The notes under the pieces are model-generated. The model was not told the origin of the DNA and searched no databases. It saw nothing but the letters and a program-made list of their open reading frames with translations. This document shows positions 23,189 through 35,137 of a DNA stretch of 64,000 nucleotides, piece by piece (position 1 is the first letter of the stretch; every line of letters starts with the position of its first letter). Source of the stretch: Agapanthus africanus (lineage: Eukaryota; Streptophyta; Magnoliopsida; Asparagales; Amaryllidaceae); NCBI GenBank assembly GCA_030015575.1, contig JASDDO010000018.1:381419908-381483907 (forward strand). The letters are read 5' to 3'. A program made the position numbers and the translations under genes.

Positions 23189-24922
23189 TGGTCGCACGCC
23201 AAAAGCTTGTCGGATATTTAAAAGTTCTAAAGTTTAACCGCGATCAGGACGGTGTTGCTTTGCAGCTAGCCGCGATGAGCACGGGTCGATCCACAGGGAG
23301 ACGGAGCATTTTATGTTCTTGTTCTTACGAGTTAACGCGCGTGGCGGATTTGTTTTTTATCTAACCTATGTGTTATATTCAAGTATAAGGCTTGTTAGGA
23401 AATGATATGATAGTGTAAGTTAATGGATTCCGTATTCAAGTACTTTGAGCCGAACTTAACCAATGAAGCTAGAACAATTGGCAACAACGTGGATTAAGGG
23501 ACTTAAGCACGGTATTCATGGAATCCGGCTTATTGACTCTTGTCCGTCCGTTCTTGTCTCTTGCTTTCGCCTCCGGCCAAACCGAATGCAACCAGTCACG
23601 GTTAGGAATCACCTTTACCTTGGTAGGGTAGGGTGCCTAACGGAGCGTTTGCGTAAGATTTGGGCGGGGTTTCAAATGGGAAAAGACGGGAAAAGGAAAT
23701 GAGGAGCGAAATGTTAACTTACAAAATCTTTCTCTTTTCCTAACAACAATATTCACACCATTCACAAAACAAACCAAAAAGAGATAACAAAAGAGAAGAA
23801 CAAAGAAAAGAAAAGACTACAAACAAGTAATTAAATGACATGGTAATAAATTGCAAGTAATAAAAGACAAGAATGAAAATGCATGTAAGTAAAAGAGCGA
23901 GTAAGAAAGACTAAGAACCATAGAACCCAAAACAAGACATGGGTTCAATAACCAAATCTTAAACTTGCAAGCTCAATGAAGGGGTTGCAAGATCAAGAAG
24001 AGGCAAAGAACTCATGGTGAATGAAGACACAAAAAGAGATCTTTATTAATCTTTAAGAACGATACAACCCTTGAGATCAATAACCAACCCTTAAACCTTC
24101 AAGCTCAATGAAGATGTTGAAGGATCAAGAGAATGTTAAGAACTTAAGGGGACTAAGCTATTTACAAGAAAGGAGAATAGAAAACTTGGACAAAGAATGA
24201 CAATCCAAGACTAAAGAATGATCTTTGAACCTTTGCCCCATGGTCTGTATTTATAGGCTCCAAAGAATGGAGGGAAATTCGAATTTTTAAATCAACACAA
24301 AATCTTTAGCATTGAATGCTCATTACTTTATGTCCATTTATGACTTGATTCATGGCTGCCCCCATTATGGTCCATGTTGATTTGTCTAGTTGATTTTTGT
24401 TTGCACTTATTATTGGAGGGAAATTTGAATCTTTAAATCAACACATAATCTTTAGCATTAAATGCACATTACTTCATTCCCACATGTGGCTTGATTCACG
24501 GCTGCCCCATTATGGCTCATGCTGTTTTGTTTGATTCCTTTTGATTTGAACACATGCTTTTTAGTCTTGAATGCATATAAAATCATATGCATATAAAATC
24601 ATCTCCTTGAATGCATATAAAATCATATCCACATGTGCTTAAAAGTCTTGTGTACACACTTGTTGTGCTGGACCATTTAGATAAAAAAAATGTGTACACA
24701 ACTTGTTGCGTAAAGGAACTCCTGAAGTATTGGTCGGTTTGCGTTTCTAGTCACAGTGTCTTCCCTCAAGTGATATATCCGTGCTTTTGGATGCAGTTCC
24801 AGTATTTTGTCATGGATACCTGTAATCTGTAATACTGAGTAGACACTGGTTAATAATACCGATAAATACAACAAATAGATAATGAATGGGCGGTATTAGA
24901 ATGCAGTTTTCTGATATTAACA
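23189..24922 (-). repeat. 5' LTR of A2 (1,734 bp)
   Basis: tggtcgcacg...gatattaaca, followed by the target repeat gaaca. Short open frames inside it are LTR sequence. Confidence 0.95.
24245..24257 (-). promoter_or_regulatory. Probable TATA box, A2 5' LTR
   Basis: CCTATAAATACAG in element sense, same as at 16,756-16,768; this copy would drive the element. Confidence 0.6.
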
Positions 24923-25870
24923 GAACACATGTCCAAATCTTGAGAGATAGTCGATGAATGTAATGAAGTACCAAGAACCAACCCTGGCATTTGAAGACAT
25001 AGGACCGCATACATCATCATGTATCCGTCCAAAGAGTTCACTAACTCTTTCTCTGTTTTCAGTAAACGGAGTATTGGTCATTTTATCTTTGAGACAAGAC
25101 TGGCAAGTATCATAAGATGAAAATTCGAACAGATTCTCATATTCATCCTTATGTAACTTAGCTGGTCGTGTCGCATTGATATGAACTAGTCTATAATGCC
25201 ACAAGAAAGATTCGTTCATTTCTGAACTACTCCTCTTGTGTGTATTCTACATACTTTGAACTGTGGTTTGATTTAGAACGTATATGCTATTATATAACCG
25301 GTAGAGCAGAGGAGACGGTTAGGATAACGAACTTACGTGCATGATCAAATCAACTCTTGATTCAGGAAAATGTTCACAATATTATCCTCTAATACAGAAT
25401 TACATCCTTCTTTAACTTAATAAAGAAACCGATGTAATGTTGTATATCAGGTTCGGTATCTAATAATATTTGTTCAGAATCAATGTATTAATACAAGGTG
25501 ATATCTGCCAATAGACTTGGCTGTAACAATTGCACCATTCTCTAACACTTAGAAACATATCGCCCATTCTCAGTTCTCTACCTTTCTGTAGCCCAAGTAA
25601 CATATTACATATGCGGGATCCTGATCCGGTATCATATACCTAGGACGTAGAGGATACTGAGAAACAGTTCTCGGTAATGAACGCACCTGAAGAAGATACA
25701 TCAACATGCACTTTCTTCGATTAGGTGGCATGGGAATCCGGATATTCCCCTATTTCCTACTCGGACTTATAACAATTATAAGATAGAGTGGAACCAACGT
25801 TCCCTAGCTCAGTATAATAAGAATGTTCGATCAATGCATCCATATTATTATCTTGATTAAGGCGTGACAT
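24923..25870 (-). pseudogene. copia1 integrase N-part and shrunken gag
   Basis: 24,917-25,219 reads the gag-pre-integrase/HHCC and core start: LWHYRLVHIN, CQSCLKDKM, then a decayed VHSDVCGP-like block (IHDDVCGPM) and ITFIDYLSRFGHVF. It is cut at its C-terminal side by A2 and resumes at 15,699. Upstream, 25,250-25,870 should hold gag and protease, but only about 600 bp lie where copia2 has 1,200. The zinc knuckle is gone, while the start region (with ggagagagagagaagaaacact) still matches copia2 at about 61,720. So an internal gag deletion is inferred. Confidence 0.75.
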
Positions 25871-26056
25871 GGTCGCTACCAGGAGAGAGAGAGAAGAAAC
25901 ACTCTGCGTGCGCTCTTGCAGGATTAGATTGGTTATTATTTTATCTAATCAGGATGGCTCCCACTGTTTTAGTCAAATCTTCCTTCAAACCCTAAAAGGT
26001 AAGACTAGCCGGGATTAATTACACCCTATAAGTTTGCTAATCTTTCGGCCAGGCCA

Positions 26057-26160
26057 GTGTCGGTATTTTGAGGGAGGTTCCCCATGCTTTCGCACGGACC
26101 TAATTAAAATAAACCTCGTTTTCCCAGGGGTGTAACCCCGTTAACACTTTTCTAGACACC
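26057..26160 (-). promoter_or_regulatory. Shared leader RNA module, copia1 copy
   Basis: Closing arms gtgtc (26,057-26,061)/gacac (26,155-26,159). Tetraloop hairpin ccatgc (26,082-26,087)/gcacgg (26,092-26,097) with GAAA loop in RNA; six pairs including one G-U. taatta at 26,101-26,106. Second hairpin ggggt (26,127-26,131)/acccc (26,135-26,139). ctagacacc at the end. Confidence 0.6.
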
Positions 26161-26647
26161 TACTTGATCGGCTAATTGTAATGTGTAAAACTCTCTCAGG
26201 AGTAACTCTTACTCGCAGTGGGTATCGGGATCCAACTATCTCATAGAAGGTATGCAATTTCATCGCAAATTTCAACACTTGAAATTCCTGATAATATTTT
26301 GCCCCAAGCGATCTATGACCTTGACAAGATCAACAAACCATACACCGCAAGTCAAGTTCAACCCGTCATTTCCCGATTGAATTAAACCCACCCGCACGAT
26401 CCTTGACAAGGTCAACAAAGTCGCACGAATACCCTAATCCAATTGCATCGTATGCTGCAGATAAGCACTAGTTAGCTACCGCACACTACGCCTTGACGCA
26501 GGCCAATAAACGTAGCACGAATGCTAAGTAGTACTTATCTGAAATGAAGGAGGGCTACGACAAGTTTTTAAGAAAACCCATTGCGTTATGAACTTGATAT
26601 TGTTGTAGAATCAAGTGATTTTGAAAAAGGAGTGTTTTTGAGGCTTT

Positions 26648-26910
26648 TACTAGTTTCGCTAAAGAGATCAGTCCCGGTGAAGGGATCTCGGCTCTTTCCT
26701 TATCGAATAAAGTGCAGGATTTTTCAAAAATACCACTATTCAAAGCAAAAACTATAGAAGCAATCAAAAGACAAACTGGGTGGGTTGTAGCATCTGCTAG
26801 TTTCGCTAAAGAGGTCACTCCCGGTGAAGGGACCTCGGCTCTTTCCTTATCGAATAAGGTGCTGGATATTCTACAAGGAATACCGCTATGCAAAGCAAGA
26901 ACTAGAGCTA
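26648..26910. repeat. Tandem duplication, two copies about 147 bp apart
   Basis: Units starting about 26,648 and 26,795 share tagtttcgctaaagag, cccggtgaaggga and ctcggctctttccttatcga. Both strands are open across the duplication (112-residue minus frame, 69-residue plus frame), probably because the repeat lacks stops rather than because it is coding. Confidence 0.75.
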
Positions 26911-28906
26911 TCAGTTTTTAAACAAGTTTCTTCAACATCTTTAGGTTTCTTTTATTTCATTAATCACATTAATGAAGTCCCATCATTATATGCTTCCTAA
27001 GCATCACATATGAAACGAAAGCAGCAATATTAATTATATCTCATATATATAATATAGGCATTCGTCTGAACATATCACAGTGATCACATCACAGAGCAGC
27101 AGAAGATAACATATGAAATATTGGATATATTAGGAATTCCGTGTTTTATTTAAGCCAGTAAAAATACGGGTTCCACGGTCATGATGAATAGCCAAAGACC
27201 CCTACGAGAGCGGCAAGCAACCCTCTCAATTCTAAAGTTAGGAGACTCGGTCTCGACTCTTCGAGATGGTCTCCCACTGGACCCTAGACCCCGGTTACTT
27301 GTGCTCTCCTCCCTGGGTCTATCATAATACGGAAAAGTAAATAATATTCATCAATGGTGATATTATCCTCAACCCGGAAGTGCCTCAATAAAAGAATATT
27401 ACATACAAGCTTTTACATGAATGAAAATGAAGAACTCTCATCTCACATAAAAAAAACCCGGCTATTCAAAACACGATGATCCAATATAACATATCACAGC
27501 AACACATAACATCACATGTCATCAACGTAAGTAAATATGCGTATCCTAGTTGTCGTTGACATATAGCACCGAAAACGGCAATACACCACATATTACACTT
27601 ACGGTCGCAGAAAAGAAAGTGAAAAACTACAATAGTTGGAATCCGCAACCACCTTAGACATCATAAACCCAATATATCACATATTTTGGATTTCATGCCC
27701 AACAAAATGAATTCCTTAGATATCACATGCCTAACAATTATAAACCCCGCATTTTAGTCTTGATATTGAAAACACTTTCCAATAATCTATCGGGTAATTA
27801 ACAAGATTCCCGATAACCTGATCGAATGCTCGTCGAAAACTTTAGTAGACGGCCGCACCCCCCGATGCCGTCGACGAAGTGCACTAAGGCGGAACACCAT
27901 GGCCGCGAGCACCCGAACGGATGCTTTTTCGCGACGGGGTTCTCCTACAGTCACTTGGTCGGGGCTATGGGGCGTGGCTATCTAGTATGGTTACACGGCG
28001 AGTATCCGCGTACACTACGTAATTGCGACGGAGTTTTGATCAACATCAAAATCCCGTGGCAACCGATCAAATGAGACTAAACTGCTAGATTTATAAAATT
28101 CAAACTGGTTATCACATAACTACTTGTAGATTCCAAATGTTGTATCACAATCACAGATAGCTAGACGAAGTTAAACTTTTCGATCGAATAAGCAAGCACC
28201 CAAAATTTCCTAACAAGCTCAGCACTTGAGCGGAGTTCAAAAAATACCCAGAACATACCACAGCGCCTATGAACCAGCCGTAGAAGGGTCAATCAATGCC
28301 TCACCTGTGGCACCGCTGAACTACCGCAAACCCTAGGGTTTGATGGAGGTTCTGACGGTCACAGAATCGAGTTAAGGTTTCGTTCTTCTTGAGGGTTCAC
28401 AGAATCGCTTGCAAGATTTTCTGAAAATTTTAAACTCGGAAAAAATCCAACTCTTGAAAAATTTCCAGCGGGGAAAAATTGGGTTATTGATATCCGTTCG
28501 AACTTTTTAATATCGTCTAAATAACCCAAAAACATGTTAGAATTACAATTACGAAACACTCCAAGTTACTTTTGCAGAAAGTTAACATCACATGAAAATT
28601 TAGCGAAAACAAATAACACCTGAAACCCTAAAACCTAGAGACTGGAACACCCTGAAAATTTGAAGCCCAAAATCAAAATTTGAACCGAGGAGGCCAAATT
28701 TTCTACCTATGTGGTCGGCCAAATTTTCACAAAACCCCATCAAATTTTCATGGTGTTCATGTCATATCTCATACAACATTCTGCAGTTGTTTAAAATTTT
28801 TTTTGAGGACCTTTTAAATTCGACAGAAACCAAGTTTTCGTATCGGGTGTTTCGGAGTAGTTTCGGTTTCGTAATCCTAGCAAACATCGTTTAATTTTCT
28901 AGCATG

Positions 28907-28918
28907 GATCTGATACCA
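28907..28918 (-). promoter_or_regulatory. Primer binding site, initiator-Met type (copia1)
   Basis: gatctgatacca in window sense, TGGTATCAGATC in element sense; one change from TGGTATCAGAGC. One spacer base before the LTR. Confidence 0.85.
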
Positions 28919-28919
28919 C

Positions 28920-31104
28920 TGTAGGGTTGTTTAGCACGGTAGTAAGGTTTCGGGAGGTATCGTCCATGCCATATTTAAATTTTTGCCGTTCTAGCTAACC
29001 CTAACCCTATAATCGATACTAGAAAATCCGACGAAACGAATGCAAAAAACTTTGCAACTAAAATGAACAAGGAATACAAGCTATGTAGACCGGTCCTTCA
29101 CTTCAATAGCTCCGTGCAGTAGTCATTTCGCTGCGATCACGAACTCCCGGACTCTAGAAAGGCTCCCATGAAGATATGAACAAGCTTGCATCAAAGTCTT
29201 CGAGACCGAAGATGATCTACGTCGAGGAGACACTAGCTCATTATACCTCTTCACTAATGGTGAGATTAGTGAAGCAAACACCCTAAACTAAATGGCTAAT
29301 AGTAGAAGATGGTGAAGTAGGAAGTGGACTCACTTTACTTTTATTTTTCTCACAAGATTTCATCACTTAGAAAAAACTAGCAAGCTTTTTCCCTTGAGGA
29401 AGAAGAAGAAGTGATGAAGAAAATGAATGAGAGACTGAGCTTAGAATTGCAACCGTGAGTGAGTTAGTGCCATGCCTAACTCATGTAGAGAACAAACCAT
29501 AGTCTAAGGTTAAGGGTTGGGTTAACAAATATCTTAAACTAGACAAACAAGTTAAATAAGTCAATGTTCTACTAACTTCTCCAAGCTTAATCTTGACTAA
29601 ATCCAAATGTTTGATTTGCTTAAAATAAATAAAACCCTAGTTTTAACCCTAGCATGGTATAAGTCTCATACATACATGTTGCATGCGTAACCTAACATGA
29701 TACATATTATATAGCACATATATATAATGTATGCAAAGTGAAAAAAGAAATGGTCAAGTGAGCAATATTAGTTAACGTAAATTCATATATCATATATATA
29801 TATATAATTATACATTAAATCATTAAATCAACACTTGATTTAATGATCCGGCTATATCACATATAACCGAATAATATCAATAATATCAACTTACCGAATC
29901 AACACTTGATTCGATAACCCGGCTATATCACATATATCCGTCCGATATCACATATCGCGAGAATACAGTACGGTATCACATACTCGTATCAATATCGATC
30001 CCGCACATATCACATATGTGCTCTTACTCCGTTTCGCATGAACCAGGAAATCTCTGTGTAGGACTCTAAAGACTCGTCAATACGCCGGCATTAAGTGATG
30101 ATCATATCAAACACTCACAAGCCGCAAGCGGTCTGCTAAACGTAACGGCCACCCGGGTATTGAGCGATCAGAAGATCAACAAGCAAGCCTGCTCGTACTC
30201 CTGCGAATCCAATCAGTAACACTACCGTACAGTCCAGTCTCTTCGTCTGATATGTCGCATATCACAGCCTGAGAGTGGTATAACATCAGACCCCAATAGC
30301 CTGATAAGTCATGCCGATGCAAGGTCCATAACGGTTTGAGAAACTACTGATAACACTTACCGGTAAATCTCAGCAACCCTGGCCAACGATTTCCTGTTAT
30401 GGCTAATCGAACATAGCGCAACAGCAACTCCCAATACCGGGAGAGACGAAACCCCTCCTATCGCTCATTGCCTCCATATGACTCGGGACTGTACCCAAAA
30501 ACCACATTTTTACACGATCTCTTGACCGTGGTATGGTGGAAATCAAAGCACAGTGGGAATCACACAAGACTCTATGACGATCTCGGGTCTACAGACTAAC
30601 CTGTACCAGTGTCATCAGAGAACTGCTATCCGACGATAGGTATAATACCATCTAGGAGTTCTCGACGAGTCCGTTCAGTGTACCTAGTCTCCACTGAGCA
30701 CCCGTATACCTTCTCTGATGTCAAACACCAATGGATATGGGATCATCCATCGCCCATCATATGGATCAAGAAGCGTATACGCTAGTCTACTCTGGAGTAT
30801 TGATGCCCTGTCTTGATACTCCCACGACTAGGAACAATTATAGGGTGTACTTGTGGACTACCCTTAGCCCCACTAGTATGATCTCCATTATAGTCCTAGT
30901 AGCCAAGTACACATCCTAAGAGCTTTGTCAACATGTGAGAGCAAGTCAGTATCACGTATACAAGTCAACATGTTAAGACAAAGAGCAACCAGATAGCATA
31001 CTATCATATCGAGCAAGAAAGTCCTCCCTATATATGTCCAGGCATCCACTACAATATACATCCCATGTACAGTAATGGCCTCTAGAGCATACATATAACT
31101 TACA
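28920..31104 (-). repeat. 5' LTR of copia1 (2,185 bp)
   Basis: tgtagggttg...ataacttaca; matches 11,434-13,615. Followed by aaattt, part of the B LTR. Includes an AT run (tatatatata near 29,790). Confidence 0.9.
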
Positions 31105-31653
31105 AAATTTGCCTATTTTGCCGTGGATCCGCAGCACTCTCGGAGAATCAGGTTCTGGACTTTTTTGTTGTCTTGTTTTGATATTTGGAGATCCTCAAAA
31201 TGTCTATATTCTGTTAATAATACACCGAGTCTCTGCCGATGCTAGATCTTACAATTTGCTTCAATATTTTGACAGATTTGATTCCGACATCTTGATTTAT
31301 CCCAGATCTCTTAGATTTCAGACCTGAGCTAATCTGCAAAATATCTCAAATCAAAGTGTCAGTAATATTTGGTATTTTGAGATATTATCCTAACCATTTT
31401 ATATGATATTAAATTTTAAGAATATTGATTAAAAATACTTGATACGATATGCATATTTTAATTATAATATTTCATTTAAATATTATATGCATGTATTTTC
31501 CCTCATTATGTTAATTTTAATGTAGAAATATATGATAATAAACTTTTTACATATAAACCCTCATATGCTCTTATAATTACAATAAACATCTTTTAGTACA
31601 TAACAATAATAGGTAAAATGTTCACTCAAATGTGCAATATTTTAGACTAATCA
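31105..31653 (-). repeat. 5' LTR of B, part 2
   Basis: Continues the B LTR from 11,433 and matches 4,440-4,988 (for example ggagatcctc, acaccgagtctctg, gacctgagctaatctgca). It ends ...gactaatca at 31,653. The next 5 bases, gtcat, are the expected target repeat of B. Confidence 0.9.
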
Positions 31654-32836
31654 GTCATGAGTCTACAATTAATATCTTATCGATTAATCTAGATCTCTTT
31701 TAACTAACTAGGTTGAATATCTTGTAATTAAATTATTTTCTTATCTTCCATAATTAAATTTTTAGTTTGTCAAACTTTTCTTAACCTAATTAGATTATTG
31801 GTGTTATCACCCTTCCTTAATTTTATTTTAGACGTCAACTTTCATTATGAGATTAGTTTATTAGATGAAAAACTATAAAGAGGATAATTAAATCCTAAGA
31901 CATTCATCATAAAAGCATAGAAAAGAAGAGATAAAATATTATCCAACCACAAAATAAATACAAACAAAACTCTAGAAAAGAATTTGTCACTCATGTTTAT
32001 AGAATAAAAATAAATTTTATTCATAATCAAGAGTACTTACAATAGACTCGATCTCTTCTTCTTGAAAACCCTTAATGAGAAGCCTATGAGATAGATGATA
32101 GAGATATGAAATCCTAACTTGAATGGTTATATAAGGCTAAGGAAGATTGGAGAACAAGTAATAGAAGATACAAGAGAATCTACTTTCTAACAATTATAAT
32201 AATCTAATCTAATTGCTCTGTTGGATACTGTTACGTGCCTTCAGAATATTTAAAAGACAAAACCCTACATCTTATATTAATCTATATGGAAAGACGATCG
32301 TGCCCATAAAAAATCTCATCGAACCGCCCAAAATCGACCGCTGATCCGCTGCCGTTTTTTGGCTTTGTGACTCCATATTTTTTCTGTGGTTTTATCGTCA
32401 ATTTAAATGATTTTTGAGTACATAAAATCTTGAATATCTCACTGTATCTCTGTAGTTGCGTAGATCTCCGAATTGTTCCCAAATTTGGTATATAATTAAC
32501 CAGGTTGATTTGTTGTTTTTTGATTTGGTTTGGTTTCTCCAACTAATTTGTTATTGTGATGATTGATCCACCTCTATTTATTACAAATTTTGCTGATTTG
32601 TAATGATATTCCCAAATTTGTTCCAAAATTGGAAATTGTCTTTTGATTTTTTGAATAATTCTCTTAAGCCTCTATTATACGTACGTAATCCTTCTTTTGG
32701 GACAATTTTCCGTCCTTTTGTATCCAAGCCCTGTTATCTGTAATAATTCTCAAAAAATACCCGGAACAACATAATATATGACAATTACATGATGAATGGG
32801 TTAGAAAATGTGCAATAAATAACGCCTATCAATTAT
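31654..32836 (-). repeat. LTR of an Athila/Tat-like element D, truncated
   Basis: Ends at 32,836 with ...aaataacgcctatca, i.e. an LTR start TGATAGGCG in minus sense, similar to the start of LTR C (TGATAGGTGTAATTTATTGCA). A GC-rich dyad pair lies about 32,320-32,354. No PPT follows on the right, so this is a 5' or solo LTR whose left end was cut by B. The right side is transposase coding sequence. Family call is inference. Confidence 0.55.
32125..32139 (-). promoter_or_regulatory. Possible TATA box, LTR D
   Basis: Element-sense TTAGCCTTATATAAC; location in mid-LTR is suitable. Weak evidence on its own. Confidence 0.4.
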
Positions 32837-33615
32837 CGTGTTATCTTGACAGGTATATCTGGCTTCTTATCATATACTTTCGGCTTATATACGTTCTCTC
32901 CGCAGGTGGGACAGTCTTTCAAATCTTAATTTTCTTTCCGGTACAGTACACAATTTTTGGGACATGTATGAATTTTCTCACAGTTAAGACCTAAATTAGA
33001 TATCATCTTCTAGGTTTCGTACCAGCTCTCAGGCATATTATTTCCTGGGGGCATAGAATTTTTCAGGAATTTGAGAAGTATCGTGAATAATTTGTTACTC
33101 CATCTATTTAGGCACTTAATCTCGAAAAGATGGACGAACCATGATACTGTGGAATATTTTTTATTCTCATAAATTGGTCTCCTAGTATCATTTATGTACT
33201 TTTCATACTTATCCGCACGCTATTCTTGACTGAAAGGAAGGTATTTTTCAGCAGGATTACTATCACCGAGAGCATGCTCTAACATATCCTCCATTTTCTC
33301 AGCTGGAAAGAAGTAATCTTCTTCTTCTTCTTCTTTCGCCGCATTACAGTCTTCTTTTTCTTCCCCGTGATATACCCAAATTGTATAAAATCTAGCAAAA
33401 CCATATTTAACAATGTGACGCTCTACCTCCCCTATATTCCGGTACATCTTATTCTCACAACTGTCACACGGACAATAGATCTTCCCCGACACAACCATAT
33501 GATGTTTGCGTGCAAATTCGATGAAAGTAACAACTCCTGCGATGAACTCAGGATTCGTGCATTGTTGACGATCCACGTACATCCAATCCTTAATTTTGAT
33601 GTACTGATGGTCCAT
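32837..33615 (-). pseudogene. CACTA (En/Spm, TNP2-like) transposase, N-terminal fragment
   Basis: From an ATG at 33,613-33,615 (MDHQYIKIKDWMYVDR). Residues about 11-90 are the transposase-associated domain of plant CACTA elements: WMYVDR, F..GV..F..FA, CPCDSCEN, HIVKYGF, W.YHGE. An acidic linker EKEDCNAAKEEEEED and FPAEKMEDMLEHALGD follow. After a stop near 33,220 the frame continues to transposase core blocks: WFVHLFEIKCLNRWSNK, MPESWYETKK, HTCPKNCVLYRKE and CPTCGENVYK, the zinc-binding Cys pairs seen in this family. An in-frame stop lies between the last two blocks. The gene is cut at 32,836 by LTR D. Role was DNA cut-and-paste transposition; this copy is dead. Confidence 0.9.
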
Positions 33616-33630
33616 GTTAGACTGTATATA

Positions 33631-33655
33631 ACACACACACACACACACACACACA
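33631..33655. repeat. (AC)n microsatellite
   Basis: Twelve and a half AC units just upstream of the transposase start. The following 51 bp to LTR C carry nothing recognisable. Confidence 0.95.
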
Positions 33656-33706
33656 TATGTCGTTAACATATCCTAAAAGCACATGTGCAATTAATACAAG
33701 CCAGGC

Positions 33707-35022
33707 TGATAGGTGTAATTTATTGCATATTTTTATATCTGAATTTACCTTAATTTATCTATTTAATGCTGCTCGAGTTATGTTTTGTGAATAAATGCAC
33801 ATTATAGGGTCGCAATTGCAAAAAGAAGAAAAAGACGACTTACGTGCATTCAACGCAATCGATTTATTAAAGGAGCTAGAGTATCAAATAGATGTTCAAA
33901 CGAGTCTACCCAATAGAACAAGACACCGGGCCAAATCAGAGACGAAGTGGGCCCCACTTGGGCGCATTTATGCGGCCCCAAGCACGAATATGCGGCCCGT
34001 TTATCGAGACAGGCTCTGAAATTTCACGTGCTACTCATGGATTCACAATTATACTATTTTATCTTTTGTAATCGGCTTAGAGCCCTATAAATACTGCATT
34101 ATAATTATTTAGGGCCTCATCTCCCATTGGCCTCCTTTTTCTTTATAGCATTTTCCTAGGCTATATGTTGGAGGAGATCAAATATTTTGGTAAGTTTATT
34201 TTATTTGCATTTTTTATTATGATGCATTTTATCATTCTTGCTTTTCTTTTCTTTTTAATTATGCATAAGTAATCTTAAAAAAACTAGGTTGATGTACCTA
34301 GAGCTTATTATGAATTGATCATCTCATCTATTTTTTTCTCTATGTACGAATACAAATATGGACATGCTAATTTAATCTTAATAAAATTCCTATTGATAAA
34401 CTAGATTAGAATTTATGATTGACAACCATAGATTAATTTAGAGAAAGTAGAAAATAAGCTGATTAATATAGACTAGGTTTGATCTATTTAGTTTCCAGGT
34501 TATTAGTTACTAATCGATAAACCTAGGCAGATGTTTACGATGACAAGTATTAGATCCATTTAGAGGAAGATTTAGACTAGATTAATACTATACTAATTAG
34601 ACTATATCCTACAATAATTATAGAGATTGGTTGTTTGATAGAGTAAATTGAAGATCGTATAATTTATACTTACTTAGAATTTGATAGGTTATTACGATTA
34701 ACGAATATTTTATGTTTATAACCATATATTTATAGATGCTATAGGATAGTAAAAATAAAGAGAATATAGATAGTTTGATTGATTCATGATCAGATCCTGG
34801 GGATTCAATACTAGGTGTATTGCTTCTTTTAATTTATATTTTAAAAAGCTTTTATTTATTTATTTATTATTCGCATTCAGTAATTAGTAATTCTTTTCAA
34901 AACCTATTTTCAATTCACCTAGATTTAATTAGTTTGCCATCTTTCCCGCGGATCGATCCACAAATTGAATAATTGACAACCGTATACTTACGGTATAATT
35001 AGAACTATAAAATAAACCCACA
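33707..35022 (+). repeat. 5' LTR of C (1,316 bp)
   Basis: tgataggtgtaattt...aaataaacccaca. Starts right after the CACTA upstream sequence; the last five flanking bases are caggc. AT-rich; no gene inside, although a 74-residue frame crosses 33,795-34,019. Confidence 0.7.
34085..34093 (+). promoter_or_regulatory. Probable TATA box, LTR C
   Basis: ctataaata in an otherwise normal U3 context. Confidence 0.5.
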
Positions 35023-35030
35023 TAGGTTTT

Positions 35031-35046
35031 TGTCGCCGTTGCCAGA
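35031..35046 (+). promoter_or_regulatory. Primer binding site of C
   Basis: tgtcgccgttgccaga, a variant of the tRNA-Asp type TGGCGCCGTTGCCGGG, 8 nt downstream of the LTR end, an unusually large gap. Confidence 0.65.
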
Positions 35047-35137
35047 TAATATGGTTTAAATCTAATTAAATTTTTCGAATTAAGTTTTTGTTTATTTTTA
35101 GCTCTCTTTTACTCTGTTTTTTTCCTGAATTATTAAC

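Larger units (their letters stand above)
15700..24922 (-). mobile_element. Athila-like element A2, complete, non-autonomous
   Basis: 9,223-bp minus-strand element with LTRs 15,700-17,432 and 23,189-24,922, PPT 17,433-17,447 and PBS 23,163-23,186. The 5-bp target duplication gaaca (15,695-15,699 and 24,923-24,927) is exact and splits the copia1 integrase. The internal 5.7 kb has one frame-broken gag-derived ORF and no protease core, RT, integrase or RNase H. It is the youngest-looking layer of the left nest: about 10 differences in the first roughly 237 aligned LTR bases by eye. The leader holds a second PBS behind an LTR-like tail (22,441-23,162). Confidence 0.95.
25871..28906 (-). other. Leader of copia1
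   Basis: Roughly 3 kb with no convincing gene. It contains the shared leader module (26,057-26,160), weaker counterparts of the copia2 hairpin repeats (26,314-26,342 and 26,486-26,515), a 150-bp tandem duplication (26,648-26,910), a block matching copia2 about 62,870-63,115 (here about 27,110-27,330) and a GC-rich island (about 27,820-28,080) with an 82-residue plus-strand frame that I do not recognise. Confidence 0.65.
11434..31104 (-). mobile_element. copia1, degenerate Ty1/copia element carrying nested A2
   Basis: Minus-strand copia element: 3' LTR 11,434-13,615, PPT, pol remnants 13,627-15,699 interrupted by A2 (15,700-24,922), rest of integrase and a shrunken gag 24,923-25,870, a long leader, iMet PBS 28,907-28,918, 5' LTR 28,920-31,104. 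LTRs run TG...CA. The flanking repeat is atatt/aaatt in the B LTR. Without A2 the element is about 10.4 kb. RT lacks a segment with one catalytic Asp and the other motif reads YVDN, so it is dead. Order (integrase before RT) proves copia type. A Tork/Angela-like lineage is a guess from LTR length and start. Confidence 0.9.
3593..31653 (-). mobile_element. Athila-like element B, with A1, copia1 and A2 nested
   Basis: Minus-strand Ty3/gypsy element. Own parts: 3' LTR 3,593-4,988, PPT, 3' non-coding region, gag-protease remnants 6,461-9,484, leader, PBS 10,450-10,466, and a 5' LTR split into 10,469-11,433 and 31,105-31,653. The split is explained by copia1, whose ends leave a 5-bp repeat (atatt left, aaatt right, one mismatch). 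No RT, integrase or RNase H was found in the 5.5-kb internal region, so B was non-autonomous or lost pol. Its right end at 31,653 sits in LTR D. Confidence 0.85.
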
